Origin: Nipponacmea schrenckii
Taxonomy: Eukaryota > Mollusca > Gastropoda > Lottiidae
Length of the DNA: 64,000 bases
Assembly (NCBI GenBank): GCA_030562195.1
Contig: JAUJPP010000002.1
Span: forward strand, 1,240,001 to 1,304,000
Reading direction: 5' to 3'
Positions 22,201 through 37,200 of this stretch are shown in pieces; position 1 is the stretch's first letter; each line of letters opens with the position of its first letter. A program made the translations under genes and the position numbers. The notes below the pieces were generated by a model. That model did not search any database, was not told the origin of the DNA, and was given only the letters and a program-made list of their open reading frames with translations.

Positions 22201-25200
22201 AAGGGCAATAACTAAAAAACTGTTTATTGAAAAATCGCCAATTTTGAACTTGTCTGAGATCTCATCAATATAAATAATCACAGCAAGTTTCATTCAAATC
22301 CATTGAAAACTGTTGTCTCTATCGCGTTCACAAGCCAATTTTAACTAAGTCAAGGGCAGTAACCCAAAAACCGTTTGTCGAAAAAACGCCAATTTTGAAC
22401 TTGTCCGAGATCTCATCAATATAAATGATCACAGCAAGTTTCATTCAAATCCGATAAAAACTGTAGTCTCTATTGCGTTCACAAGCCAATTTTGATGCGT
22501 TTTGACTAAGTCAAATGCAATAACTCAAAAACCATTCATCAAAAAATCGCCAATTTCATCAATATAAATAATCACAGCAAGTTTCATTCAAATCCATTGA
22601 AAACTGTTGTCTCTATCGCGTTCACAAGCCAATTTTAACTAAGTCAAGGGCAGTAACCCAAAAACCGTTTGTCGAAAAAACGCCAATTTTGAACTTGTCC
22701 GAGATCTCATCAATATAAATGACCACAGCAAATTTCATTCAAATCTGACAAAAACTGTAGTCTCTATCGCATTCACAAGCAATTGTGGACCGACGGACAG
22801 ACAGACGGACGGATGGACAAGGGTGACGACAATATATGACCACATTACAATGTGGGCATATAAAAAATTTCAGTTTTTATCAAACTTTTCTAACCGCCAA
22901 TTTCTTTGTCTAAAAGCTCAAATTATAATCATATAGGACTCATTAACAGAAGACCTACCTGCATCTAGAATAGTCTGGATGTTGTAACTGTAAATGAGTT
23001 CTAATTGCTAGTTTCAATGCTTTCATACTTATATCTTTATTATTAGCTGGGGCTTCTATAGATATGGCTGTAATAATAATAAATTAATATATTTTCCCAC
23101 TTAAAAATTTCAATATGAGGTTATGGTGAGATTTTTCTGCAAATTTTTTAATTCTTTACTTTAAATGTTGATGTAAAGTTATTAATGATCTAAGTTCAGT
23201 TGATGTAAACAAAAGAAGTTGTGATCTAAGTTCAGTTGATGTAAAACAAAAGAATTTGTGGTCTAAGTTCAGTTGATGTAAACAAAAGAATTAGTGATCT
23301 AAGTTCTGAAGAGTCAGACAAACCTGCAATGATTTCAAAAGTTTTTGAATCTGGTTGAGGCATTGATAGGAGTTTTTCAAGTAGTTTTTCAGCCAGCTGA
23401 TCACCTAGTTTTACTCTAGCTTCAAACTCACATAGAACAAGTAATATATCAGAATTCTCTTTCATACTTTGATCTGAAATATTATAAATTATCAAATATA
23501 CAAAACACCTCAATACAATTTTAAGATTCAAAATAGGTTTTCCATATACATATATGTTATCAGAGAGAGTTGTAGGCCGAAATGTTGATGTTTTTGTTTG
23601 TAGGTTGTTTCATATATTATATATAATAATAATGCATTTATAAATGTATAGATATATTGTATCTCTCTGTCTGGGAGAGCCCCTAAGATCTGAATATTCA
23701 AGTAAAAGGACATGATTCTGACCCATCTAAAAATATTTAATTATTTTTATTCATAATGAATAATATATGTGTCCTTACTCTGCCTCTTTAAAACAGAACA
23801 TCAAGCATGTTGTTATTCAAAGTTTCACATTATGCAATGGTAATATAGATCAGGAAGATCATTTACAAATTGGTAGCAAAGAAAGAAATCTTACCGGTTA
23901 AATTATGGTCATCTAAATATACCTGTTTTTTAAAACTTGAAATATGATATAAGACTTCTTCAAATAGTTTTTTCTACAAGATGTATCAAAATATGTGCTA
24001 TGAGACCAATTTTAAGGAAAATTACTTCTTTTCTACCTCCTGCTTTCTACTTAGTCAGTTATTAGAAATAGACATACAGAAACAACTTAGCTTCTCAAGG
24101 ATCATTTACTCAAGTTGGTTTTGGATTAACTCTTTTTTAATTTTTTTCTAAAATATGTACCAATTAACAGATGGGTCGACTAAAAGGAATAGATGGCTTG
24201 TGGTATTAAAGAATAAGGGACATCTGCAAACAATCAGTATTCCAGCACTCTAACCAACTGTGCTACAGTCTATCATGAGAAATGATTTAAAAAATAGGTA
24301 CCTGAGCATCATTATCAGTAGTATTTCGTGCTATTTGTAAACAGGAAAAACAAACCATCAATATACAAGTCTTTTGTCTGTTAATTTTATTGATTTCATT
24401 CCCACATAAAGATATTAACTAAAATGATTTAGATAGAAAATTAAACTCTACAAAAGGCATTTTTTGATGATTTAAGATTGAATTCAGAGTTGCCTCCCTT
24501 GGGAGGAGGCCTTGAAAAAGCCTAAGGTAGACAGAAGGCAGACTATTTGTTGTTAAGGTAAATCCATCAGAAGGGTTTAATACATACATGTAATTGCATC
24601 ATTGATCAATGAATAAACTAAATACAGAATAAAATATATTGTCAAATTAGAATCACACATCAAAGTTATTAATGTAGTGCAGCTCACAAGACAAGTCTAT
24701 AGACTAGAACTCTGCAAACATTCCACATGATTACCTTGTAACATAGAGTGAAAAAGTTCTTTGTTTTCTCTGCATGGTCTTTGCATTTCAGTCCAAGATT
24801 CCACGCTGAAATGTACCACAAACACAAAGACATTGAAGAACAAATATCAAACTTTAAATATGACAAGGAAGAAAAAAATTTGAAAGTTTTTTGTATTTAC
24901 ATTTACTATCAGAAAATAAATCTGTGAATTATACATAAAAATATTCATAATACATTTGACTATGACATCTATGCAATATGGTTTCCTAGCACAAGGTAAT
25001 TGATGCTACTTTAGACCTTAGGGCAGGTCCTGTTCAAATTTTTCTTCTGGAATATGAAAATTTGAATGAGAATATGAGTAAAGTCTAACCAAAGGAAGAA
25101 AATAAAGAATTATTTGTACCTATTTTCATAAACCATAAGGCTTCATCTTGAACTACAACTCTTATATCTTCATTACATTTATCTTGCATAACTAATAGTT

Positions 25201-28200
25201 TATTATAAGCTGAAAATATTTATAGCCACTAGATAGAATTTTTCCTTATGCACAAAATATTCCAATTACAAAAGCAAATTCTAAAATTCTAAATCACAAA
25301 AAAATAATATGCATAAAGATGAATTGAATTATTTCTGTTCCTGATGTGTCTATCTGTACCCTAAAAAGGTATCTATTGCAAGAATTCATTACCTTTCAAT
25401 AACTTTCAAGATCAGTAACAATGCATTGAAAATAAAATAAAACAAACCTAATAATATCATTTCGAACATTTTACTGTATATTTTCCTAGAAAAAAAAACA
25501 ATAAATGATATAGTAGACATATAATTCTTATTCATCAGTGTACAGCTTTAATAAAAAGTCTGATGTATTATTAGTATTTATATGTATCAAGTTTCTGTTA
25601 TAACTTACCAGTCTGGCATATTATTAGTTTCTGTCAATGATAACTTACCGGTCTGGCGTATAATTAGTTCTCATCAATGATAACCTTCCAGTCATGTGTT
25701 GTGTATCTTTCATTTCTCTCAATAGTGTCATTATTTTCTGACAATGGTATTTTACCAGTCAGGTATGTCATTAGTTTATACATGTATCTTATTACAAGTC
25801 TAGTGTGTCATTAGTCACCAATTTCTCACCAGTCTGGTGTGACATTAGCTTCTGTGAATAATAACTTACTATCCCTATGTCATTTCAGTGTATGATTAGT
25901 TTTAGTTAATAACTAACCAGACTAGTGTGTCATTAGTTTATATTAATAATAACTTACCAGTCTGGTGTGTCATTAGTTTATATTAATAATAACTTACCAG
26001 TCTGGTGTGTCATTAATTTATATTAATAATAACTTACCGGTCTGGTGTGTCATTAGTTTATATTAATAATAACTTACCAGTCTGTTGTGTCATTAGTTTA
26101 TATTAATAATAACTTACCAGACTAGTGTGTCATTAGTTTATATTAATAAAAACTTACCAGTCTGGTGTGTCATTAGTTTATATTAATAATAACTTACCAG
26201 TCTGGTGTGTCATTAGTTTATATTAATAATAACTTACCAGTCTGGTGTGTCATTAGTTTATATTAATAATAACTTACCAGACTAGTGTGTCATTAGTTTA
26301 TATTAATAATAACTTACCAGTCTGGTGTGTCATTAGTTTATATTAATAATAACTTACCACTCTGGTGTGTCATTAGTTTATATTAATAATAACTTACCAG
26401 ACTAGTGTGTCATTAGTTTATATTAATAATAACTTACCAGTCTGGTGTGTCATTAGTTTATATTAATAATAACTTACCAGTCTGGTGTGTCATTAGTTTA
26501 TATTAATAATAACCTATCAGTCTGGTGTGTCATTAGTTTATATTAATAATAACTTAACAGTCTGGTGTGTAATTAGTTTATATTAATAATAACTTACCAG
26601 TCTGGTGTGTCATTAGTTTATATTAATAATAACTTACCAGTCTGGTGTGTCATTAGTTTATATTAATAATAACTTACCACTCTGGTGTGTCATTAGTTTA
26701 TATTAATAATAACTTACCAGACTAGTGTGTCATTAGTTTATATTAATAATAACTTACCAGTCTGGTGTGTCATTAGTTTATATTAATAATAACTTACCAG
26801 TCTGGTGTGTCATTAGTTTATATTAATAATAACCTATCAGTCTGGTGTGTCATTAGTTTATATTAATAATAACTTAACAGTCTGGTGTGTAATTAGTTTA
26901 TATTAATAATAACTTACCAGACTAGTGTGTCATTAGTTTATATTAATAATAACTTACCAGTCTGGTGTGTCATTAGTTTATATTAATAATAACTTACCAG
27001 TCTGGTGTGTCATTAGTTTATATTAATAATAACCTATCAGTCTGGTGTGTCATTAGTTTATATTAATAATAACTTAACAGTCTGGTGTGTAATTAGTTTA
27101 TATTAATAATAACTTCCCAGTATGGTGAATCATAAGTTTGCGTTAATAATATCTTTAGTTTCTGTTATTGAAAACTTACCAGTCTGGTGTGTCATTAGTT
27201 TCTGTTAATGATAACTGTAAGCGTAAGAGACATCTTATGGCTATCAAGATTTGGCCATCATCTGTGCCATTATTAATGAAATATTCTATGGCTAAACTTC
27301 CAACTGTATGACTATTTAACTGAAAATAAAAAAAATAATAAATTCCAGAAGGCTGGTTTTAAGTTCTGAATTGGACTTATATATAAGAATCATCTAACTA
27401 TATGCTAGGTACCTGAAATATCTGTCAGAAATATAGAAAAATTGTCTTGCATATTATCCTTCAAAAAGCACTTTGTGACAGTATCTGTATTCATTAGCTG
27501 AAAATATTAAAACGAGTAAAAATACATGTATACGGCTTTACATCAAGTAATCAAATTTATTCAAATCCAATTACTTACTTTTAATGCTAACTGTGCTGCC
27601 AAACATATTAAACTGAGATCAGGTGATTCACTATTGATATCTTCAGTCTTTATACATTCTACCATTTTCTCTAAACTTGATATAGCTGAAATCCATATTC
27701 ATACAGTATTATTGTTGGTAAGTATAAAATTTAAAAGCTTTTGCTTTTAGGGGACTTTAGTGTTATTCTGTATGTTTTCAGGAATTTAGCTACCAACCAA
27801 GTAGACATAGCCATTTTCTTCTTATATAAATCAAATTGCTCATGAAATCATATAGCACACAGTTGTATAACCTTTGAATTTATTGGTCAGAATAATTTAC
27901 ATGTATGTCACTTTTGACTTGGAACTATCAAAATAATGAAATTCATGAGCTATGTTCCAAAATATTCTTTATACTTGAAATTATACCTCTCAGATTCACA
28001 TACCTGTATCTTGTTAATCTTTTGATAATGATAATTTATATATCAAGTAATAATAACTGCAGCTTATAAAAATTATCTTTATCTGGTTTAATAATAGCAG
28101 CTGCTAATAAAAACAACCTTTATCTTGTATTAATTGCAATAATGATAATTTATATATCAAGTACGAAATGGCATCTGCTTAAAGACTTACCTCCATCTTG

Positions 28201-31200
28201 TTTATCACGTAGTAATGATAATTTATACATCAAATAATAAGTTGCAGCTGCAGATTTATCACATCTTTCAGCTTCATCTAATATTTCTTCTGCCTATTAA
28301 ACATAATGTATAAAGAAATTTGTTTTTAAGGATCAAAATTTCAGAAATGACTGATGTGCTATAGAACCCCACAAAGGGACAATGACAACATCAGTATACA
28401 TTAATATTACAATGTATGCATTGAAATTGCATTGAAGAGAAAATCAGTCCATAACATATAGTTGTACTTTGATACTGTATATCAACATCAAATTTGATCC
28501 TGGTAAATTGACAGGGAACAATGTCTCTGGAGCATTCTAAATTACCTGTGAAAATTGATTTAAACTGATTAAACAAGAAGCTCTATTTCTCTGTAATTTA
28601 GACATATTACTATCAAATCTTTCTGATAGTGAAAATAGACTGTAGGAATAATTATACCATTGTAAAGCTTCACCAAATCTTTCTGCCTGAAATGGATGAA
28701 GAACAAATTCTTTTAGACACTGATGTGAGATGACTTTATAACACCTTGTCAAGTAAAAAAAGATAACATCATTTCATGTTACTGTTATTTTTATCTATTC
28801 GCCAAAAATGAAACTACTTTATACTTTTTATAAGCATTATCCATTCCCATGTTGACTGAGATAAGAAACTATGACCACCATATGCTTGATGTAACATAGG
28901 AAATGATGTCATTTTCACACTCTAACCAATTGAGCTACAGCATGTCCTCAACAAAGAATAATGCATGCAAATACGGCAATTAACTTTTTCCTCGTAATCC
29001 TCTTAGATCTTCTCATCAAATTAGATAAAGCAGGGAATTCTGTTGGAACACTTGACTGCTAATCTAACTAGGTTTCTAAACCAGAAATCATTTCGGGAGT
29101 GTCAAATTAGTTTTAAAAAAAGGTTTATATAAGTGCTTCTCAACAGGGATGCATTCCCAAAGGGGGAATTGAAAAGTCTTGGAGAGGGATTTGAGAGGCA
29201 AGAGGAATTGGATGGGAATTTAGAAGGGAGGAGGGGATTTGGAGAATGAGTGAAAAGTGGTGAATATACTTAGAACTATAAGCATTGAGAAACATGTTCT
29301 TTGTGATTAATTACTAAGGAGCTTCAAATTTCAATTTTCAAAATTTCTTGGGAGGAGAATGCTTTCTATACCCTCTTCAAGTGGCTTCGAGTTAGGGGGG
29401 AAAAGTTACAACACAGAATCTCATTAAAAAAGGTTGAGAAGCACTGGTTTATATGACAATATACATAATAATAATAAATCTATAGTTTTACTTTATATTA
29501 TTTTTTTTTTCTCAATAATTATGCCTACCTCAAAATCTGTAGCAGCTTGTTCCCAAAATATATGATGTAATTGTTTCTTTATATTAGGCTCTAAAACTCT
29601 TCCTGTATTATGACCTACATGTATCAAAAAGTTCAGATATATGGTGTTAAAAATTAATCAAAACTTAATCATTATTTATAATTTGGATTTATCTATAATA
29701 TTTAAAATAAAAGATAAATATAAATATTACCTGTTATTATATCTTCTGAGAATTGTTTAGCTTGAGTTAGATGTTTACAATATAATAATGTTTCTAGATG
29801 AACTGTGGCTATTTTACTGAAATTAGGTGAATTGTCATACTTTTCCAGTAACTTCGCTGGATAATCAAACTCATACCTGTGGAAAAAGCATTGAATATCT
29901 TCATTGAAAAATTTACATTTGGGGAATTTTCATGATCAATTTGGTGTTGCTGAATAACATGTAGACAAATGTTACTTTGTTCTCTATGAGCTAACTTAAC
30001 TCACTTATAAAATGCAGATCAAGATCACTTTTAATAAAATTATCTGATCAAAAATTCACGACTGTTTTTCATCTTTTAAGAAGAATCACATCTAATGGTA
30101 TAAATTTTATTATTCTCCTTTTCTATGACTTTTTTTGTTATTTATTAAATGCTCGTCAGTGCAACAATAGCAACATAAGTGACTGTCTAATGCAAAGTCA
30201 TATATTACAATGTAGATAGGAACATGTAGCATACATAAATAATGTAATTATAGATTTTACCTATTGTGTTTTCTTAAAAGATTTATGATATTAATATCTA
30301 GATCTACAGTTGTATCAGGATGTTTATTGATTTCATTTAATACTGAAATAAATCAATAATAACAATATCTAGATCTACAGTTGTATCAGGATGTTTATAG
30401 ATTTCATTTATTACTGAAATAAATCAATAATAACAATATCTAGATCTTCAGTTGTATCAGGATGTTTATAGATTGCATTTAGTACTGAAATAAATTAATA
30501 ATGACAATATCTAGATCTACAGTTGTATCAGGATGTTTATAGATTTCATTTAATACTGAAATAAATTAATAATGACAATATCTAGATCTACAGTTCTATC
30601 AGGATGTTTATAGATTTCATTTAATACTGAAATAAATTAATAATGACAATATTTAGATCTACAGTTCTATCAGGATATTTATAGATTTCAATTAATACTG
30701 AAATAAATTAATAATGACAATATCTAGATCTACAGTTGTATCAGGATGTTCATAGACTTCATTTTATACTAAAATAAATTAATAATGACAATATCTAGGT
30801 CTACAGACTGTTTTATCAGGATGTTTATAGATTTCATTTAATACTGAAATAAATTAATAATGACAATATCTAGATCTACAGTTGTATCAGGATGTTTAAA
30901 AATTTCATTTAGTACTGAAATAAATTAATAATGACAATATCTAGATCTACAGTTGTATCAGGATATTTATAGATTTCCATTAATACTGAAATAAATTGAT
31001 AATGACAATATCTAGATCTACTACAGTTCTATCAGGATGTTTATAGATTTCATTTAATACTGAAATAAATTAATAATGACAATATTTAGATCTACAGTTC
31101 TATCAGGATATTTATAGATTTCAATTAATACTGAAATAAATTAATAATGACAATATCTAGATCTACAGTTGTATCAGGATGTTCATAGACTTCATTTTAT

Positions 31201-34200
31201 ACTAAAATAAATTAATAATGACAATATCTAGATCTACAGTTGTATCAGGATATCTATAGATTTCCATTAATACTGCAATAAATTGATAATGACAATATCT
31301 AGATCTACAGTTCTATCAGGATATTTATAGATTTCATTTAATACTGAAATAAATTAATAATGACAATATCTAGATCTACAGTTGAATCAGGATGTTTATA
31401 GATTTCATTTAATATTGAAATAAATTAATAATAACAATATCTAGATCTACAGATTGTTGTATCAGGATGTTTATAGACTTCATTTTATACTGAAATAAAT
31501 TAATAATGACAATATCTAGATCTACAGTTGAATCAGGATGTTTATAGATTTCATTTTATACTGAAATAAATTAATAATGACAATATCTAGATCTACAGTT
31601 CTATCAGGATGTTTATAGATTTCATTTAATACTGAAATAAATTAATAATGACAATATTTAGATCTACAGTTCTATCAGGATATTTATAGATTTCAATTAA
31701 TACTGAAATAAATTAATAATGACAATATCTAGATCTACAGTTGTATCAGGATGTTCATAGACTTCATTTTATACTAAAATAAATTAATAATGACAATATC
31801 TAGATCTACAGTTGTATCAGGATATCTATAGATTTCCATTAATACTGAAATAAATTGATAATGACAATATCTAGATCTACAGTTCTATCAGGATATTTAT
31901 TGATTTCATTTAATACTGAAATAAATTAATAATGACAATATCTAGATCTACAGTTGAATCAGGATGTTTATAGATTTCATTTAATATTGAAATAAATTAA
32001 TAATAACAATATCTAGATCTACAGATTATTGTATCAGGATGTTTATAGACTTCATTTTATACTGAAATAAATTAATAATAACAATATCTAGATCTACAGA
32101 CTGTTGTATCAGGATGTTTATAGACTTCATTTTATACTGAAATAAATTAATAATGACAATATCTAGATCTACAGTTGTATCAGGATATTTATAGATTTCA
32201 ATTAATATTGAAATAAATTAATAATGACAATATCTAGGTCTACAGACTGTTTTATCAGGATGTTTATAGATTTCATTTAATACTGAAATAAATTAATAAT
32301 GACAATATCTAGATCTACAGTTGTATCAGGATGTTTAAAAATTTCATTTAGTACTGAAATAAATTAATAATGACAATATCTAGATCTACAGTTGTATCAG
32401 GATATTTATAGATTTCCATTAATACTGAAATAAATTGATAATGACAATATCTAGATCTACAGACTGTTGTATCAGGATGTTTATAGACTTCATTTTATAC
32501 TGAAATAAATTAATAATGACAATATCTAGATCTACAGTTATATCAGGATGTTTAAAGATTTCATTTAGTACTGGAATAAATCAATAATGACAATATCTAG
32601 ATCTGCAGTTGTATCAGGATATTTATAGATTTCACTTAATACTGAAATAAATTGATAATGACAATATCTAGATCTACAGTTCTATCAGGATATTTATAGA
32701 TTTCATTTAATACTGAAATAAATTAATAATGACAATATCTAGATCTACAGTTGTATCAGGATGTTTAAAGATTTCATTTAGTACTGAAATAAATTAATAA
32801 TGACAATATCTAGATCTACAGTTCTATCAGGATATTTAAAGATTTCAATTAATACTGAAATAAATTGATAATGACAATATCTAGATCTACAGTTCTATCA
32901 GGATATTTATAGATTTCATTTAATACTGAAATAAATTAATAATGACAATATCTAGATCTACAGTTGAATCAGGATGTTTATAGATTTCATTTAATATTGA
33001 AATAAATTAATAATGACAATACCTAGATCTACAGACTGTTGTGTCAGGATGTTTATAGATTCCATTTAATATTGAAATAAATTAATAATAACAATATCTA
33101 GATCTACAGATTGTTGTATCAGGGTGTTTATAGATTTCATTTGATACTGAAATAAATCAATAATGACAATATCTAGATCTACAGACTGTTGTGTCAGCAT
33201 GTTGATCTACAGTAGTACATACTTCATAATGTTTTAATGTTTTGGTTAAAGATTTTAATATTTTAAGGTACAGTACACAAGAAATATATATATTTGAATT
33301 TCAGAATTGATAATACGGTAGTTTGCATACCTGAAGTAATAGCAGAAGATGATTCCTTTGATATCAATAATATTCTAAGTTTCAGATATAGACCAGCAGC
33401 ATGCAAGTATTCCTGGAAGTCAAAGAGAGAATAAATTCCTTAGTTTTAATGAATTTTTGCATATCCCTGCACTAATGATAAATGGCAATACCATAAAGTG
33501 TACTAAAATCTAAAGTTTGCTTAGATTTTCACCTAATCTGAATCAATTTGATACATCATAGAATCTTGTACAAAGCCATGTATATTTTATCCAACCATGT
33601 CACAAAGTCAATGCTTGGAATGCTATACTGAAAAGGGGAAATCACCTGGAAGATCTCGACCCATCTTAATCCATCTAGATCCGATAGAGGATAAAACACT
33701 GACCTTTAGGGTAATTTTCATATAATAAAAACAAAACTTACAGTATTGGCAAGGGTTACAGCGTTTATTGCTTTATCACAATATATTTTACTGTCCCATT
33801 CTAAATAGGCATTAGCTAGTAGTCTTAACGTTCTAGCCTGAAACACATAAGGGAAGTAATCTTAAAATCAGTTACTTTTATTTTATCTTCTTTACTTGAA
33901 CACTTGAAGAGTAAAAATATACTTTTGCTGTACAATTGATAAGGGACAAAAATTACTTTTCTCTCACTGACAACTTTACAGATACTTTTTTTGCATTGTG
34001 GCACCTTAAAGCTTTTCTCATTAAAAACAGAGAAATCTTTGTATGTTAGATGTTATCCAACTTATTTGCTTAACTCTGAGAAATACTGTTCAAAATTAGA
34101 ACACATAGATTCAATTTTTTGAAATATTTTCTCAAATAGCATTACCCTTATTTAGAAGAGTAGATTGTTATTTTTTAGTAAATGAAAAATACATTAACAT

Positions 34201-37200
34201 GAAACACATACAATGTCAAACCCCATAAAATATTTTACCTGATTTTTTGAATCAATTCCATGTCTGCCTTTTCCTAATTCATAACTTTCCTTTAACCATG
34301 TAACACTTTCTTCAAACTGTTCTTTTTGATAAGTTTCCACGCCAAAATTATAGCATAGCATACATAAATACGAACTCTGCAAAAGCAAACATTTAAATTC
34401 TATGTACTCACATACATGTACATGTGTTTCAGGAAAGAAATATATAGAGACAGGCTATGAAAGAGAGAGTTTTGCGAAGTGCGTTAATACAATGGCAATC
34501 AAAATACAACTAATGAAAGAAATTTAAGTGATTTATAGAAAAGAATTTGGACATAAAAAATTGTAGGTTCCTTGAAAATTTGATTACAAGAAAAAACTAA
34601 AAAGATAGCTTGCCAGACAAGGTAACATACACCCACTTCAGCAAACAGAATATTCCATGTTATTCATTTAATCAAGGGCAATAACTCATAAACCGACATC
34701 TGGAATCGTACCATTTTTTAACTTGTCCAAGATGTTATTAAGATGAATACACATACCAAGTTTCATTCAAATCGGATAAAAACTACAGCTTCTATTGCGT
34801 ACAAAAGTAAATTTTAACATTTTCTCATTTAATCAAGGGCAATAACTTATAAACTGACATCTGGCGAGATATTATCAACATGAATACACATACCAAGTTT
34901 CATTCAAATCGGATAAAAACTACAGCTTCTATAGTGTACACAAGTAAATTTTAACATATATTCATTTAATCAAGGGCCATAACTCATAAACAGACATCTG
35001 GCGAGATAGTATCGAGATGAATACACATACCAAGTTTCATTCATATCGGATTAAAACTATAGCTTCTATTGCATACACAAGTACATTTTAACGTTTTTTC
35101 ATTTAATCAAGGGCCATAACTCATAAACTGACAACTGGAATCGTGCCATTTTCGAACTTGTCCAAGATATTATCAAGATGAATACACATACCAAGTTTCA
35201 TTCAAATCAGATGATAACTACAGCTTCTATTGCATACACAAGTAAATTTTAACATTTTTCCATCTAATCAAGGGCCATAACTCATAAACTGACATCTGGA
35301 ATCGTGCCATTTTCGAACTCGTCTGAGATATTATCAAGATGAATACACATACCAAGTTTCATTCAAATCGGATAAAAACTACAGCTTCTATTGTGTACAC
35401 AAGTAAATCTTAACATTTTTTCATTTAATCAAGTGCAATAACTCATAAACCGACGTCTGGAATTGTGCCATTTTCGAACTTGTCCAAGATATTATCAAGA
35501 TGAATGCACATACCAAGTTTCATTCAAATCGGATAAAAACTCTGGCCTGTATCACGTACACAAGTAATTGTTGACGGACGGACGGACAGGGGTGATGGCA
35601 ATCGGAAGATAACTACAGCTTCTATTGCATACACAAGTAAATTTTAACACTTTTCCATCTAATCAAGGGCCATAACTCATAAACCGACATCTGGAATCGT
35701 GCCATTTTTTAAATTGTCTGAGATATTATCAAGATGAATACACATACCAAGTTTCATTCAAATCGGATAAAAACTACAGCTTCTATTGCGTACACAAGTA
35801 AATTTTAACGTTTTTTCATTTAATCAAGTGCAATAACTCATAAACCGACGTCTGGAATTGTGCCATTTTCGAACTTGTCCAAGATATTATCAAGATGAAT
35901 GCACATACCAAGTTTCATTCAAATCGGATAAAAACTCTGGTCTGTATCACGTTCACAAGTAATTGTTGACGGACGGACGGACAGGGGTGATCGCAATATA
36001 CGTCCACATTTTCATGGTGGCGTATAAAAAGTCAAAAGAATCTGTAAAGAATTGTAGCCTGTAGAGTGAGCACGATTTGCACAATATGGCTAATAGAGTG
36101 AAACGTTAAGTCAGACACGATATTTCGGTGAAAAATTATCGGATCATCACGAAAATCAACAGGGATGATCTTCATAATGACATTGACCCACAAAATAAAA
36201 ATCATAAGAATCTGTAAAGAATTGTAGCTTGTAGAGTGCGCACGAGTTGCACAATATAGCAAATAGAGTGAAACGTCAATTTACACACGATATTTCGGTG
36301 AAAAATTATCTGATAATCACGAAAATCGATAGGCATCATCTTCATAATGACATTGAAACACAAAATAAAAATAAAAAGAATCTGTAAGAATTGTAGCCTG
36401 TAGAGTGAGCACGAGCCAAATGTGAACAGATGCTACTTTTCAAATAAGCAATAGTCAGTATTTGGACTCCAAAACACCCAAGCTTCAAAGGCAGACAACA
36501 GCTTTAATATACTGCTTCATCTTCATATAAAAGGAAACCTCCTATTTTCATGGTCATTAAATGATTTATTATTTACCTCTTTAGGGAACTTTCCCAACAT
36601 TTCTTTGGCAGTTAACACAAAATTCAGGGCCACTTCATTCTTTTTCTGAGCTGAGGCCTATTAAAAATATGAGTTTATTCTAGGTCAACCCAATTGCAAA
36701 ACTAAAATGTGATTCTACTTATCAAATGAAGGTGTTGAAATATTTGATTTATGACCAATATGAGATATGTAAAGACAAATTTGAGAATTGAAAGTTGGGC
36801 TAAATAAACATAAGAACTGTGGCGGTTGCTGCTAATCTGGCAGGGCAAGCTCACCCTTTGAAACACCTGTTGCCAATCTGTACTGGGTTTGTAGCCATCA
36901 TAGATCCATAGAGTTAATATTGGTTCACAATCAAAAGAGATGAATATTAACTAGAAAAATTTGGGCAAAAAATTTCAAATCATTTTTGTCACCGTCTGTA
37001 ATGCACACCTCTAATATAGGGTATTTATTCAAATGTAAATAATCCTAAAAACAAAAAATTTACCACTTCAGCTTTATAAGTTAATATTTTGAATAGATCT
37101 CTATCTACATCTAATCTTTGCTTCTCCATAAACTTATTATGATGTTCATCATTACTGGTATTATTACATTTCTCTATTATATTAGACAATAGCTTCTCAC

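Noticed and set aside
23232..23323. C-terminal extension in the 99-aa minus-strand ORF
   Set aside because: Only 23324-23473 is a TEX11 exon. The remainder is past a good GTTTG donor and made of the short 45-bp repeat.
24302..24377. Shorter version of TEX11 exon 22 using the acceptor at 24378-24379
   Set aside because: It would leave the phase broken by one missing small exon. The acceptor at 24419-24420 adds 41 nt, restores phase and matches the expected family spacing.
25590..33210. CRISPR-like regular repeats
   Set aside because: The units are contiguous without unique spacers, the genome is clearly eukaryotic, and the repeats derive from TEX11 exon edges.
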